16,096 bases of DNA, from NCBI GenBank assembly GCA_964598355.1, contig CAZRBN010000029.1, forward strand, positions 1 to 16,096, read 5' to 3'. Below the pieces are notes generated by a model. The model worked only from the letters and a program-made list of their open reading frames with translations, did no database searches and was not told where the DNA came from. This document shows positions 1-5,261 of the stretch, in pieces; within the stretch, counting starts at the first letter, position 1; each line of letters opens with the position of its first letter. This stretch comes from DASQJJ01 sp964598355 (GTDB taxonomy: Bacteria; Patescibacteriota; Microgenomatia; Levybacterales; UBA12049). A program made the translations under genes and the position numbers.

Positions 1-129
1 TCGAGATTTAAGAGTAAGACCATCTAGAGTATGAGCAATAATAGAAAGGCCATATCCTGCTGTAGAAATTTCTTTACGAGGAAGTCTGTCAGGAATTTTC
101 CTTTTTACTTGTCGTTCTGCCAAGGCCAT
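1..129 (-). CDS. Unidentified protein, N-terminal part only (gene runs off the left edge)
   Basis: I read 43 codons on the minus strand from an ATG at 129-127 with no stop before the window edge. The visible N-terminus begins MALAERQVKRKIPDRLPRKE and is basic. It is too short to assign to a family. The start is well supported: a TATAAT box lies 8 nt upstream, with TTGTCA 17 nt further up. There is no Shine-Dalgarno between promoter and ATG, so the message is probably leaderless. The neighbour downstream in the window (219-1805) is on the same strand and carries an almost identical promoter arrangement, so the two are likely separate transcription units with similar expression signals. Function is unknown. 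Confidence 0.7.
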   Translation of the reverse strand, partial: MALAERQVKRKIPDRLPRKEISTAGYGLSIIAHTLDGLTLKSR

Positions 130-137
130 TGTGCGAG

Positions 138-166
138 ATTATACCCTATAATGCTTATGGTGACAA
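138..166 (-). promoter_or_regulatory. Sigma70-type promoter for the minus-strand gene at 129
   Basis: On the minus strand TTGTCA (166-161), a 17-nt spacer, then TATAAT (143-138). Only 8 nt separate the -10 box from the ATG at 129, so transcription should begin at or next to the start codon. Confidence 0.8.
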
Positions 167-218
167 GGGGAAACGTTTGTTAAGTGAAAGTCCTGGAAAG
201 TAAGGGGCTTGGGTAATT

Positions 219-1805
219 CTACAAGGACCTTTTTTTAAGAGGTCTTTTAGTTAAGAATTTTCTAAAAAACTCAGAAAGTGCATAGAGCCTTGGTCTAAAG
301 AGTCTTTGTATTTCTTCGTCAACAGAAGGTAAACCTTGCCCTGGAATAATTTGTCCAGGATGTTTGGGATCTTCAACGTCTGATGGGGGGATAGTTGGAT
401 CGTATCCTTTTACATTTTTGCCGGCAGCTATTCTTTCATCAAGAAGTTGTTTGTTAGCTTCATCTAGGTAGAATTGCTGGACACGCGTATCTATTCGGTC
501 ATAGGTAGTGTTTGCAAGTTTGGCAACATCTTCAACCCATTGGCTTACTTGTTGGTAAACTACATCTTTTGCTATGCCTTTTTTCTCTAATTCTTCACGT
601 TTAAATCGGAAGCCAACAGCCAAGAGACCAGCAAGGTGTGTTGTTGGCCAGTAACTTTCAAATTGCACAAGTTTTTCGATTGTTCTTGAGTTTGCCTTGA
701 AAAATCGTACGTCACCTTCAGCAAAATCTTGTCGAGAATTTCCTATTAAAGATTGCTCCGCAGTAGCGACTCTTCGTCTAACAACATTTGAATTCTCTGG
801 AAGGACTACATAGCCTAATCCTTCCCATCGAGGACGGTTTTCAGACGCTTGCGTTGTTGCATGCGCGTAGCCTAGCAGGACTACACGTGATTTTTGCGGA
901 ATATCTGGATGTTCTAAATCCCTAGGATAGGAGAGATCCTCCTGAGTAAGACCTGCTTCTTCGACTCCTTCTTTTTTCATTTGTTTATCGATATCAGCAA
1001 GCGTTGGTCTATCTGTGACATGACTCATCATCCCTGCAATACCTCCTCCAACTTTTTTCCAGTTTGCGTTTTTGAGTTGTCGAACATTAAAGATAAGTTT
1101 TTTATCACGTGTTACAGCAAAAAGAGCACTTGCAAGAGGGGCAGCAAACTCTTCGAGAAGAGGAGCAGCAGTACTCCATAAAGGAAAGGCAACTGCAGTA
1201 ACATCGTGTAAGTGAGCAGAATAAGGGAAGGTATTGTCTATTGTTACCTCTGTGGTTCCAGAAAGCTTACCTGCTACCATGTGTCTTACATACATATCTT
1301 TGAGATGTGCTATAACTTCTTCAGCACGTGCTGATTCATCAATTTCTTTTAGTTTTGCTTGCAGTGACTGTGCAGTTTCTTCCTGAAAAGGTCTATCTTT
1401 TAGGATGAATCTTTTTTCACCAATCCAGCCCTTAATAATAGCTGCTTCTTGTGGTGTTACTCTAAAATTGTCTGATTCCTCTCTTTTTTTACTTGTTTTT
1501 GTAATGGGTGGTGCTTCTTTTTCCCCTGTGAGCACATCCAGTGCATTTGAAAACTGAAAACCAATCTCTCTTTTCATGGCAGTCGGAACTGTTTCATTTA
1601 GTCGTGGATCTTCATTAATTCGCTGGCCAATTCTTTTGCCTTGTCTATCAAAAAGTGTTTCAAATGAGGCTGTTGATTCTGTTGTAACTTCAGAAATTCC
1701 ATCAGGGACAATAGTTACATCAAGACCACGTAGGTGAATCTTTACTGTTGGGGGGATAGGTCTTTCTGGCTTTACAATACCTGGGAGTGGCTGAATCTCT
1801 GGCAT
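219..1805 (-). CDS. 528-aa hypothetical protein with a degenerate Nudix-like segment
   Basis: No signal peptide or clear membrane span is visible, so a cytoplasmic protein is likely. Residues about 225-290 resemble a diverged Nudix hydrolase domain: a strand-like AVTRDKKLIFNVRQ, then GGGIAG at 253-258, then KEGVEEAGL at 278-286. The last matches the REUXEEXGU half of the Nudix box with Lys for Arg. The spacing from the glycine to this motif is about six residues longer than in the canonical box, and the upstream Glu is not obvious, so activity may be lost or altered. The N-terminal 200 residues and the Pro/Gly-rich C-terminus (near 465-495) are unrecognised. The ATG at 1805 is fixed by a consensus promoter 8 nt upstream. 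Gene reality is near certain; the domain call is tentative. Confidence 0.85.
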   Translation of the reverse strand: MPEIQPLPGIVKPERPIPPTVKIHLRGLDVTIVPDGISEVTTESTASFETLFDRQGKRIGQRINEDPRLNETVPTAMKREIGFQFSNALDVLTGEKEAPPITKTSKKREESDNFRVTPQEAAIIKGWIGEKRFILKDRPFQEETAQSLQAKLKEIDESARAEEVIAHLKDMYVRHMVAGKLSGTTEVTIDNTFPYSAHLHDVTAVAFPLWSTAAPLLEEFAAPLASALFAVTRDKKLIFNVRQLKNANWKKVGGGIAGMMSHVTDRPTLADIDKQMKKEGVEEAGLTQEDLSYPRDLEHPDIPQKSRVVLLGYAHATTQASENRPRWEGLGYVVLPENSNVVRRRVATAEQSLIGNSRQDFAEGDVRFFKANSRTIEKLVQFESYWPTTHLAGLLAVGFRFKREELEKKGIAKDVVYQQVSQWVEDVAKLANTTYDRIDTRVQQFYLDEANKQLLDERIAAGKNVKGYDPTIPPSDVEDPKHPGQIIPGQGLPSVDEEIQRLFRPRLYALSEFFRKFLTKRPLKKRSL

Positions 1806-1813
1806 ATGTGTAC

Positions 1814-1842
1814 ATTATACTTTCTTATATTCTATTTGACAA
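1814..1842 (-). promoter_or_regulatory. Consensus promoter for the 528-aa gene
   Basis: Minus strand: TTGTCA (1842-1837), 17-nt spacer, TATAAT (1819-1814), then 8 nt to the ATG at 1805. No ribosome binding site fits in this space, so a leaderless transcript is expected. The arrangement copies the promoter at 138-166. Confidence 0.85.
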
Positions 1843-1942
1843 TTTAAGGACGACTTATTGAATTACCGAGAGTATTCTAGTTAAAAAAAGACTTCTTGCT
1901 TTTTTTTCATATTTTATAAAAGGGTATCTTACGTACTTTCCT

Positions 1943-1948
1943 TATATT
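1943..1948 (+). promoter_or_regulatory. -10 box of the 1955 gene
   Basis: TATATT ends 6 nt before the ATG at 1955. I see no convincing -35 at 16-18 nt upstream. There is no Shine-Dalgarno, so the transcript would be leaderless. Confidence 0.5.
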
Positions 1949-1954
1949 TTCACT

Positions 1955-2386
1955 ATGGAAAGGCAAGGGGTTATTCTAGGTATTCGCAACTTTGCTCATG
2001 AAATACGCCACGCGGAAAATGACTTGCTTGAAGGTGGACACCTTCGAAGGACAAGGCGATCAGTCCCAGCAGATGTCTGTCCTAGTACCGTGAAAGATTT
2101 TGCTGCATCTCAAGGAGGGGCACTCCTTGGAGGAGCTATTGGGAGTGTTGTTTTCCCTACAGGAGAATTTTTGAGAGAAGTGTTTCAGGGAATGAGGAGT
2201 GGTGGCTCAATTGATTCTTCAAGCTCTCTGCTAAACCCCGAGATTATGATAACAACAGGTCTTCTTGGACTTATTATTGGAGCAATTATCGATAATAGAT
2301 ATTCGTGGAGAATAGGAAGAGAGAAAAGACTTGTACGTGAAGCACTTCTCAGACGTCGACAAGCATCCAGACAAAAGAGCTCTTGA
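1955..2386 (+). CDS. Small hypothetical membrane protein (143 aa)
   Basis: Not a family I recognise. Two hydrophobic, glycine-rich segments are visible, about residues 53-70 (small-residue GGALLGGAIGS type) and 97-113 (TTGLLGLIIGAII). They are separated by a Ser/Gly-rich loop. The C-terminus from residue 115 is strongly basic (many Arg and Lys), which by the positive-inside rule would stay in the cytoplasm. A two-pass inner-membrane protein is the best guess. The start is the ATG 6 nt after a TATATT box. The stop codon TGA at 2384-2386 lies inside the TTGACA -35 box of the next gene, so the two are packed as tightly as possible but separately promoted. Confidence 0.75.
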   Translation: MERQGVILGIRNFAHEIRHAENDLLEGGHLRRTRRSVPADVCPSTVKDFAASQGGALLGGAIGSVVFPTGEFLREVFQGMRSGGSIDSSSSLLNPEIMITTGLLGLIIGAIIDNRYSWRIGREKRLVREALLRRRQASRQKSS

Positions 2387-2411
2387 CATAGTACTAATGT
2401 ACTAGTATACT
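2383..2411 (+). promoter_or_regulatory. trpR promoter
   Basis: TTGACA (2383-2388), exactly 17 nt, TATACT (2406-2411), then 8 nt to the ATG at 2420. The -35 box overlaps the stop codon of the preceding gene. The -10 box sits in the centre of the operator palindrome at 2398-2417. Confidence 0.9.
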
Positions 2412-2417
2412 AGTACA
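2398..2417 (+). promoter_or_regulatory. TrpR-type operator overlapping the -10 box
   Basis: A perfect 20-bp palindrome whose 18-bp core is GTACTAGTATACTAGTAC. The symmetric trp operator known from E. coli is GTACTAGTTAACTAGTAC, so the two differ only at the two central bases. A further half-site-like GTACTA lies at 2391-2396. The site covers the -10 box and the expected transcription start of the trpR-like gene, the classical position for autorepression. The palindrome is seen directly; repressor binding is inference from the family. Confidence 0.88.
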
Positions 2418-2419
2418 AG

Positions 2420-2668
2420 ATGAAATCTATTTCTGTTTTGGTACAGACATTATTACAAGCGACAACAGAAAAAGAAATGGAAAATCTTTTGCTCGGGTTA
2501 TTAACCCCTGCAGAGATTGAAGAATTTGCAACAAGAGTAGAAATAGTAAAACTTCTCAAAAAAGGAATGGGGCAACACTCAATTGCCAAAAAACTTGGCA
2601 TCGGCGTTGCAACAGTCACAAGAGGAGCAAAAGAAATTAAAGAAGGAAATTTTAAATATGTTACATAA
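2420..2668 (+). CDS. trpR: TrpR-family tryptophan-responsive repressor (82 aa)
   Basis: Compact all-helical DNA-binding protein. It aligns with E. coli TrpR from LTPAEIEEFATRVEIV (residues 28-43, matching LTPDEREALGTRVRIV) through the helix-turn-helix, where GIGVATVTRG (60-69) matches GAGIATITRG. The three residues that contact the tryptophan corepressor in E. coli TrpR (Thr44, Arg54, Arg84) are present as Thr29, Arg39 and Arg68. This argues for a true Trp sensor rather than a YerC/YecD relative. It is shorter than E. coli TrpR (108 aa): the N-terminal arm is reduced and the C-terminal helix after residue 78 is largely missing. The start is set by the promoter 8 nt upstream, with no Shine-Dalgarno. 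The operator over its promoter implies autoregulation, and the downstream Trp leader peptide supports a tryptophan role. Confidence 0.92.
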   Translation: MKSISVLVQTLLQATTEKEMENLLLGLLTPAEIEEFATRVEIVKLLKKGMGQHSIAKKLGIGVATVTRGAKEIKEGNFKYVT

Positions 2669-2684
2669 AAATTTACAGTTAAAA

Positions 2685-2735
2685 ATGAAAAGTGAAAAAT
2701 TAGCATGGTGGGACAACTTCTCTTTGAGGGGTTAG
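2685..2735 (+). CDS. trpL: Tryptophan leader peptide with tandem Trp codons (16 aa)
   Basis: ATG at 2685, stop TAG at 2733-2735, product MKSEKLAWWDNFSLRG. The two adjacent TGG codons (2706-2711) lie just before the first attenuator segment, as in classical trp leaders. The ORF begins 16 nt after the trpR stop, so it can be read on the trpR transcript. A weak promoter of its own is also possible (TTTAAA at 2651-2656, 17 nt, TACAGT at 2674-2679, 5 nt before the ATG). No Shine-Dalgarno is visible. Its role would be to report charged tRNA-Trp supply by ribosome stalling. Such a short ORF alone would be weak evidence; its fit to the RNA segments around it makes the call. Confidence 0.85.
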   Translation: MKSEKLAWWDNFSLRG

Positions 2736-2783
2736 TTTTTAACGTGCTTTTAATGACGGACCTCTCTCAAGAGAGGTTTTTTT
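2716..2783 (+). promoter_or_regulatory. Ribosome-mediated trp transcription attenuator
   Basis: Four segments fit the classical scheme. Segment 1 ACTTCTC (2716-2722) begins 5 nt after the Trp codons. Segment 2 GAGGGGT (2726-2732) ends right before the leader stop. Segment 3 is ACCTCTC (2760-2766) and segment 4 GAGAGGT (2771-2777), followed by a T tract. Pairing 1:2 gives 7 bp with a 3-nt loop and two G-U pairs; 2:3 gives 7 bp with one G-U; 3:4 is a perfect 7-bp terminator stem. Stalling at Trp codons would cover segment 1, free segment 2 to pair with 3, and allow read-through. A ribosome reaching the stop would cover segment 2 and allow termination. Pairings are seen; function is inference. 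Confidence 0.85.
2760..2783 (+). terminator. Intrinsic terminator of the trp attenuator
   Basis: Stem ACCTCTC / GAGAGGT with loop TCAA, followed by seven T residues at 2777-2783. It lies 24 nt after the leader-peptide stop and 64 nt before the ATG of the next gene, so it would control expression of whatever follows. Confidence 0.88.
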
Positions 2784-2828
2784 GTGGGCAGCCCGCTACT
2801 TTTGGGAGATTGATAGCGAGTTGGCCAC
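2784..2828 (+). other. Second hairpin between the attenuator and the downstream ribosome binding site
   Basis: The arm 2784-2798 (GTGGGCAGCCCGCTA) pairs with 2814-2828 (TAGCGAGTTGGCCAC) in 12 Watson-Crick pairs, one wobble and two mismatches, with a 15-nt loop. There is no T tract, so it is not a terminator. It ends 3 nt before an unusually strong Shine-Dalgarno (AAAGGAGGTG, 2832-2841). It may protect the mRNA end or affect translation of the next gene. Confidence 0.5.
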
Positions 2829-2847
2829 AAGAAAGGAGGTGAAATAT

Positions 2848-3099
2848 ATGACAAGAGAAATACAAAAAGAAGTTATGCATGCAAGACGAATTGCAACAAG
2901 TCGTACTCGTAGAGCAGGAGTTGCAGGGGAGAGAGGTTTGGTTACTTCTGAAGTTATTGCACAACGCATTTTTCCTGAGGATGAAGTAAATTACCTTAGG
3001 CATCCTCTCTCAGAGAGAGTAAGTCAATTAGTTGATCTTGCTCTTCAAGGAGAAAGAAAGGCTCGGGAAAAGGGAGTGGATGTAAAGTTTCACTCGTGA
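2848..3099 (+). CDS. Hypothetical protein immediately downstream of the trp attenuator (83 aa)
   Basis: I do not recognise the family. The protein is mostly helical in appearance and rich in Arg and Glu; the N-terminal third (MTREIQKEVMHARRIATSRT) is basic, and no membrane span is visible. The ATG at 2848 is preferred over in-frame codons further upstream because AAAGGAGGTG lies 6 nt before it, one of the two strongest ribosome sites in the window. Upstream sequence belongs to the attenuator and a hairpin. As the first gene after the terminator, it is the most direct target of trp attenuation, yet nothing in its sequence suggests transport or tryptophan metabolism. A GC-rich hairpin without a T tract (3107-3125) follows. 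Confidence 0.75.
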   Translation: MTREIQKEVMHARRIATSRTRRAGVAGERGLVTSEVIAQRIFPEDEVNYLRHPLSERVSQLVDLALQGERKAREKGVDVKFHS

Positions 3100-3106
3100 A
3101 AGACAG

Positions 3107-3125
3107 GGGAGGAGCGCGCCCTCCC
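3107..3125 (+). other. GC-rich hairpin after the 83-aa gene
   Basis: GGGAGG (3107-3112) pairs perfectly with CCTCCC (3120-3125) around a 7-nt loop. No T run follows, so a standard intrinsic terminator is not supported. It could mark an mRNA 3' end or a pause. Confidence 0.4.
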
Positions 3126-3126
3126 A

Positions 3127-3155
3127 TTCAATAAAGCAGCCAAACATGGTAGAAT
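3127..3155 (+). promoter_or_regulatory. Possible promoter for the tRNA-binding protein and trpS genes
   Basis: An extended -10 (TGG then TAGAAT at 3150-3155) has a poor -35 (TTCAAT, 3127-3132) at 17 nt. If active, the tRNA-binding protein and trpS genes could be transcribed independently of the attenuator. Start of 3206 is 50 nt downstream, with an AAAGGAA ribosome site at 3194-3200. Confidence 0.45.
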
Positions 3156-3205
3156 AGATAGCAGGATTTAAGATTCAAGATTTAGGATATAAGAAAGGAA
3201 AGACA

Positions 3206-3706
3206 ATGAGCACTATAAATATAGAAGAGTTTAGTAAGGTAAAAATAAGAATAGGGACGGTTTTGGAGGCAACCAAAGTACCAGATGCTGATCGATTGAT
3301 AAAGTTAATTTTTGACTTTGGACCGGAAACCGAAGGTCGAGCTCGCTTGCAAGGCGAAGCCGAAGACAAGGGTGAACCAACGCCAGATTCTGGTCAAGCA
3401 AGAATGACAGGGGAAGAGATTGCCACGTCGCAAGCCCTTCGCAATGACGAAGGTTTTACTCCTCTTCCAGAATTGGTAGGGAAATATCCTGGAAGAGATG
3501 TTAGGCAAGTCATGTCAGCAATTGCTCCTTTTTATCCAGATCCAAGCGTCTTGGAAGGTAAGCAGATTGCAGTATGTGTGAATTTAGAGCCAAGAAAATT
3601 TAGAGGATATGAGTCACAAGGAATGATTATGGCAACAGATAATGAAGAGGGAGTAGTACTGTTGGTTCCAGAAAAAACGGTGAAAGCGGGAGCACGCATC
3701 CATTAA
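3206..3706 (+). CDS. tRNA-binding OB-fold protein (Trbp111/MetRS C-terminal type) with an in-frame repeat insertion
   Basis: The ends match the EMAP-II/Trbp111-like tRNA-binding domain that also forms the MetRS C-terminus. Residues 1-40 (FSKVKIRIGTVLEATKVPDA, then DRLIKL) and 100-166 (VMSAIAPFY, NLEPRKFRGYESQGMIMAT, GVVLLVPEKTVKAGARIH) fit the family. Between them lie about 55 extra residues, low-complexity and rich in Glu, Gly and Ala. The DNA of most of this insert carries dispersed-repeat motifs, so a domain of roughly 110 residues has been stretched to 166 without breaking the frame. The insert falls in a surface loop between beta strands, so the fold could survive. The gene precedes trpS by 57 nt on the same strand, which suggests a role in tRNA delivery to an aminoacyl-tRNA synthetase. 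AAAGGAA at 3194-3200 supports the start. Confidence 0.85.
   Translation: MSTINIEEFSKVKIRIGTVLEATKVPDADRLIKLIFDFGPETEGRARLQGEAEDKGEPTPDSGQARMTGEEIATSQALRNDEGFTPLPELVGKYPGRDVRQVMSAIAPFYPDPSVLEGKQIAVCVNLEPRKFRGYESQGMIMATDNEEGVVLLVPEKTVKAGARIH
3331..3453 (+). repeat. Dispersed palindromic repeat block inserted in the tRNA-binding protein gene
   Basis: The block includes a motif read as GATTGCCACG then TCGCAAG and CAATGACGAAGG (about 3418-3453), the style of the repeat in mutY at 6578-6656. It also has a GATTCTGGTCAAGCAAGAATGACA stretch (3385-3410, written here in part) that resembles the common CATTC/GAATGACA intergenic repeats. It encodes residues about 42-83 in frame. Boundaries are approximate. 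Confidence 0.65.
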
Positions 3707-3710
3707 GGGA

Positions 3711-3752
3711 AAGGGCCAAAGGTTCCAAAAGAGACAAAGGAGACAAAAGGGA
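3711..3752 (+). repeat. Purine-rich CAAAGGAGACAAAGG-type repeat before trpS
   Basis: This spacer between the tRNA-binding protein gene and trpS is almost free of T and is made of variants of CCAAAAGAGACAAAGG. A close relative lies inside mutY at 6797-6845. Its 3' end supplies a GGGAAGGA ribosome site for trpS. Confidence 0.6.
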
Positions 3753-3763
3753 AGGAAAAAAAT

Positions 3764-5218
3764 ATGAATACATTATTAATAAAAATTGAAGAGAAGTTAA
3801 AAAATGCTGGAATGGAGTATAACGTTATTCCACTTCCCGAAGATTTACCACTCGATGTGGCATCTCATGTCATGTTTCATGACATTACTTTTAAAGATGC
3901 TATTCCAACGCTTTTATACAAGACAGAGAATGGCATTGTCGCCATCCAAAGAAGAGCAGACACAAAGTTTAACCTCGAAAAAGTAAGGGGTTATTTAGGA
4001 GTACAACAATTAGATTTTGCAACGGAAGAGGACCTAAAAGAGCTTGGTACAGAGACGGGAGTTGTCCCACTTGTTGGTTTAGATATTCCATATTATCTTG
4101 ATAAAAAAGTGCTCCAACAAGGCAAAATTTATGGAGGAAGTGGAGACAAATTATTTGCTCTCAGTCTTCAGGCAAAAGATTTAGTCAAGCTCAATAGTGC
4201 AGCAATTGGGGATTTTACTGATGAGGTAAGTGATACTCGAAAAAAGGTTTTTGGAGGCATGAGAGCAACAGGACGACTGCAGCTTGGTAATTATTTGGGT
4301 GGAGCAAAGGGGATGTTGGAGTTACAAGATTTGTATGATTGTATTTTCTTTATTGCAGATTTGCATGTGCTCACCACACCATACGATGCAAAAACGCTGA
4401 GTCAACAAGTAAGAGATGTTGTCTTGGATTATCTCTCTGCAGGGTTAGATCCAGAGAAATGCAAAATAGAAATTCAGTCACAAATACCCGAACATACCGA
4501 GCTTGCATACCTTCTTTCTACTGTGTATCCATTAGCACCACTTGAAGATTTGCCCACATTTAAAGAGAAAAAAGCACAGTACCCAAAAAATATTACAGTC
4601 GCACTTCTGAATTATCCAATCCTCATGGCAGCTGATATTTTGCTCTACAAAGGTGAATTAGTACCAGTAGGATTAGATCAAGAGCCTCACTTAGAGGTAG
4701 CACGGGAAATTGCTCGCAAGTTTAATCTGCTCTATGGTGAGACTTTCCCAGAGCCAAGGCGATTTAAAACAAAAGGAGAATATGTTCCATCCCTTTTAGG
4801 GCATGGGAAAATGAGTAAAACAGTTGAAGGAAGTGCAATTAATCTTTCTGATGATTTTGAAACGATAAAGAAAAAGCTCGCAAAAGTAACAACAGATACT
4901 GGGACAACAGGAGGGCCTGTACCCAAAGAAGGAGGAGTTGCAACACTTTTTACTTTGCTTGCTCTTTTTAACAAAGATGATATGCACAAGAAATTTAAAG
5001 AGGATTATGAAAAAGGACAAATTCGGTATGGAGATATGAAGCAATTTATTGCCGAGTCAATTTATGAAGAACTAAAGCCAATGCAAGAGAAAAGAAAGTT
5101 CTATGAAGAACATCCAGAAATAGTCGACAAAATTCTTGCTGAGTCACGAGCACAATGCCAAGTGATAGCTCAGCAAACACTAAAAGAAGTCAAAGTAAAA
5201 ATGGGACTCCTTCTATAA
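3764..5218 (+). CDS. trpS: YbaK-type deacylase domain fused to tryptophanyl-tRNA synthetase (484 aa)
   Basis: TrpRS charges tRNA-Trp in the cytoplasm. The C-terminal part, from about residue 160, is a full class I TrpRS: FGGMRATGRLQLGNYLGG holds the HIGH-like motif with Gln173 in place of His. AADILLYKGELVPVGLDQEP (near 290-310) and GKMSKT (348-353, the KMSKS loop) follow. Residues about 1-155 form a YbaK/EbsC-like aminoacyl-tRNA deacylase domain (ALPTLLYKTENGIVAIQRRA-like strand, GVVPLVGLDIPYYLD, then LSLQAKDLVKL). Normal TrpRS is about 330 residues, so the extra N-terminal domain accounts for the length. YbaK-family proteins hydrolyse mischarged tRNAs, so an attached editing function is plausible but unproven. 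The gene lies downstream of trpR and the trp attenuator. The start follows GGGAAGGA. Confidence 0.93.
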   Translation: MNTLLIKIEEKLKNAGMEYNVIPLPEDLPLDVASHVMFHDITFKDAIPTLLYKTENGIVAIQRRADTKFNLEKVRGYLGVQQLDFATEEDLKELGTETGVVPLVGLDIPYYLDKKVLQQGKIYGGSGDKLFALSLQAKDLVKLNSAAIGDFTDEVSDTRKKVFGGMRATGRLQLGNYLGGAKGMLELQDLYDCIFFIADLHVLTTPYDAKTLSQQVRDVVLDYLSAGLDPEKCKIEIQSQIPEHTELAYLLSTVYPLAPLEDLPTFKEKKAQYPKNITVALLNYPILMAADILLYKGELVPVGLDQEPHLEVAREIARKFNLLYGETFPEPRRFKTKGEYVPSLLGHGKMSKTVEGSAINLSDDFETIKKKLAKVTTDTGTTGGPVPKEGGVATLFTLLALFNKDDMHKKFKEDYEKGQIRYGDMKQFIAESIYEELKPMQEKRKFYEEHPEIVDKILAESRAQCQVIAQQTLKEVKVKMGLLL

Positions 5219-5261
5219 CATAGTATTTGGTATAAGTTGTTTTGCTAAATACGAATTCCTT

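Noticed and set aside
2782..2847. Longer version of the 83-aa gene beginning at an in-frame TTG at 2782.
   Set aside because: It would start inside the terminator T tract. The ATG at 2848 has an excellent ribosome site.
2701..2850. T-box riboswitch upstream of the 83-aa gene, since a tRNA synthetase lies downstream.
   Set aside because: No T-box consensus (GGTGGNACCGCG-like) or specifier-loop architecture. The leader peptide with WW codons and paired segments explains the region better.
3107..3125. Hairpin as terminator for the 83-aa gene.
   Set aside because: Strong stem but no T tract follows, so I list it only as a hairpin.
5219..5261. Weak GTATTT/AAATAC hairpin as a bidirectional terminator between trpS and the EEP gene.
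   Set aside because: Only 6 AU-rich pairs with a long loop; not strong enough to call.
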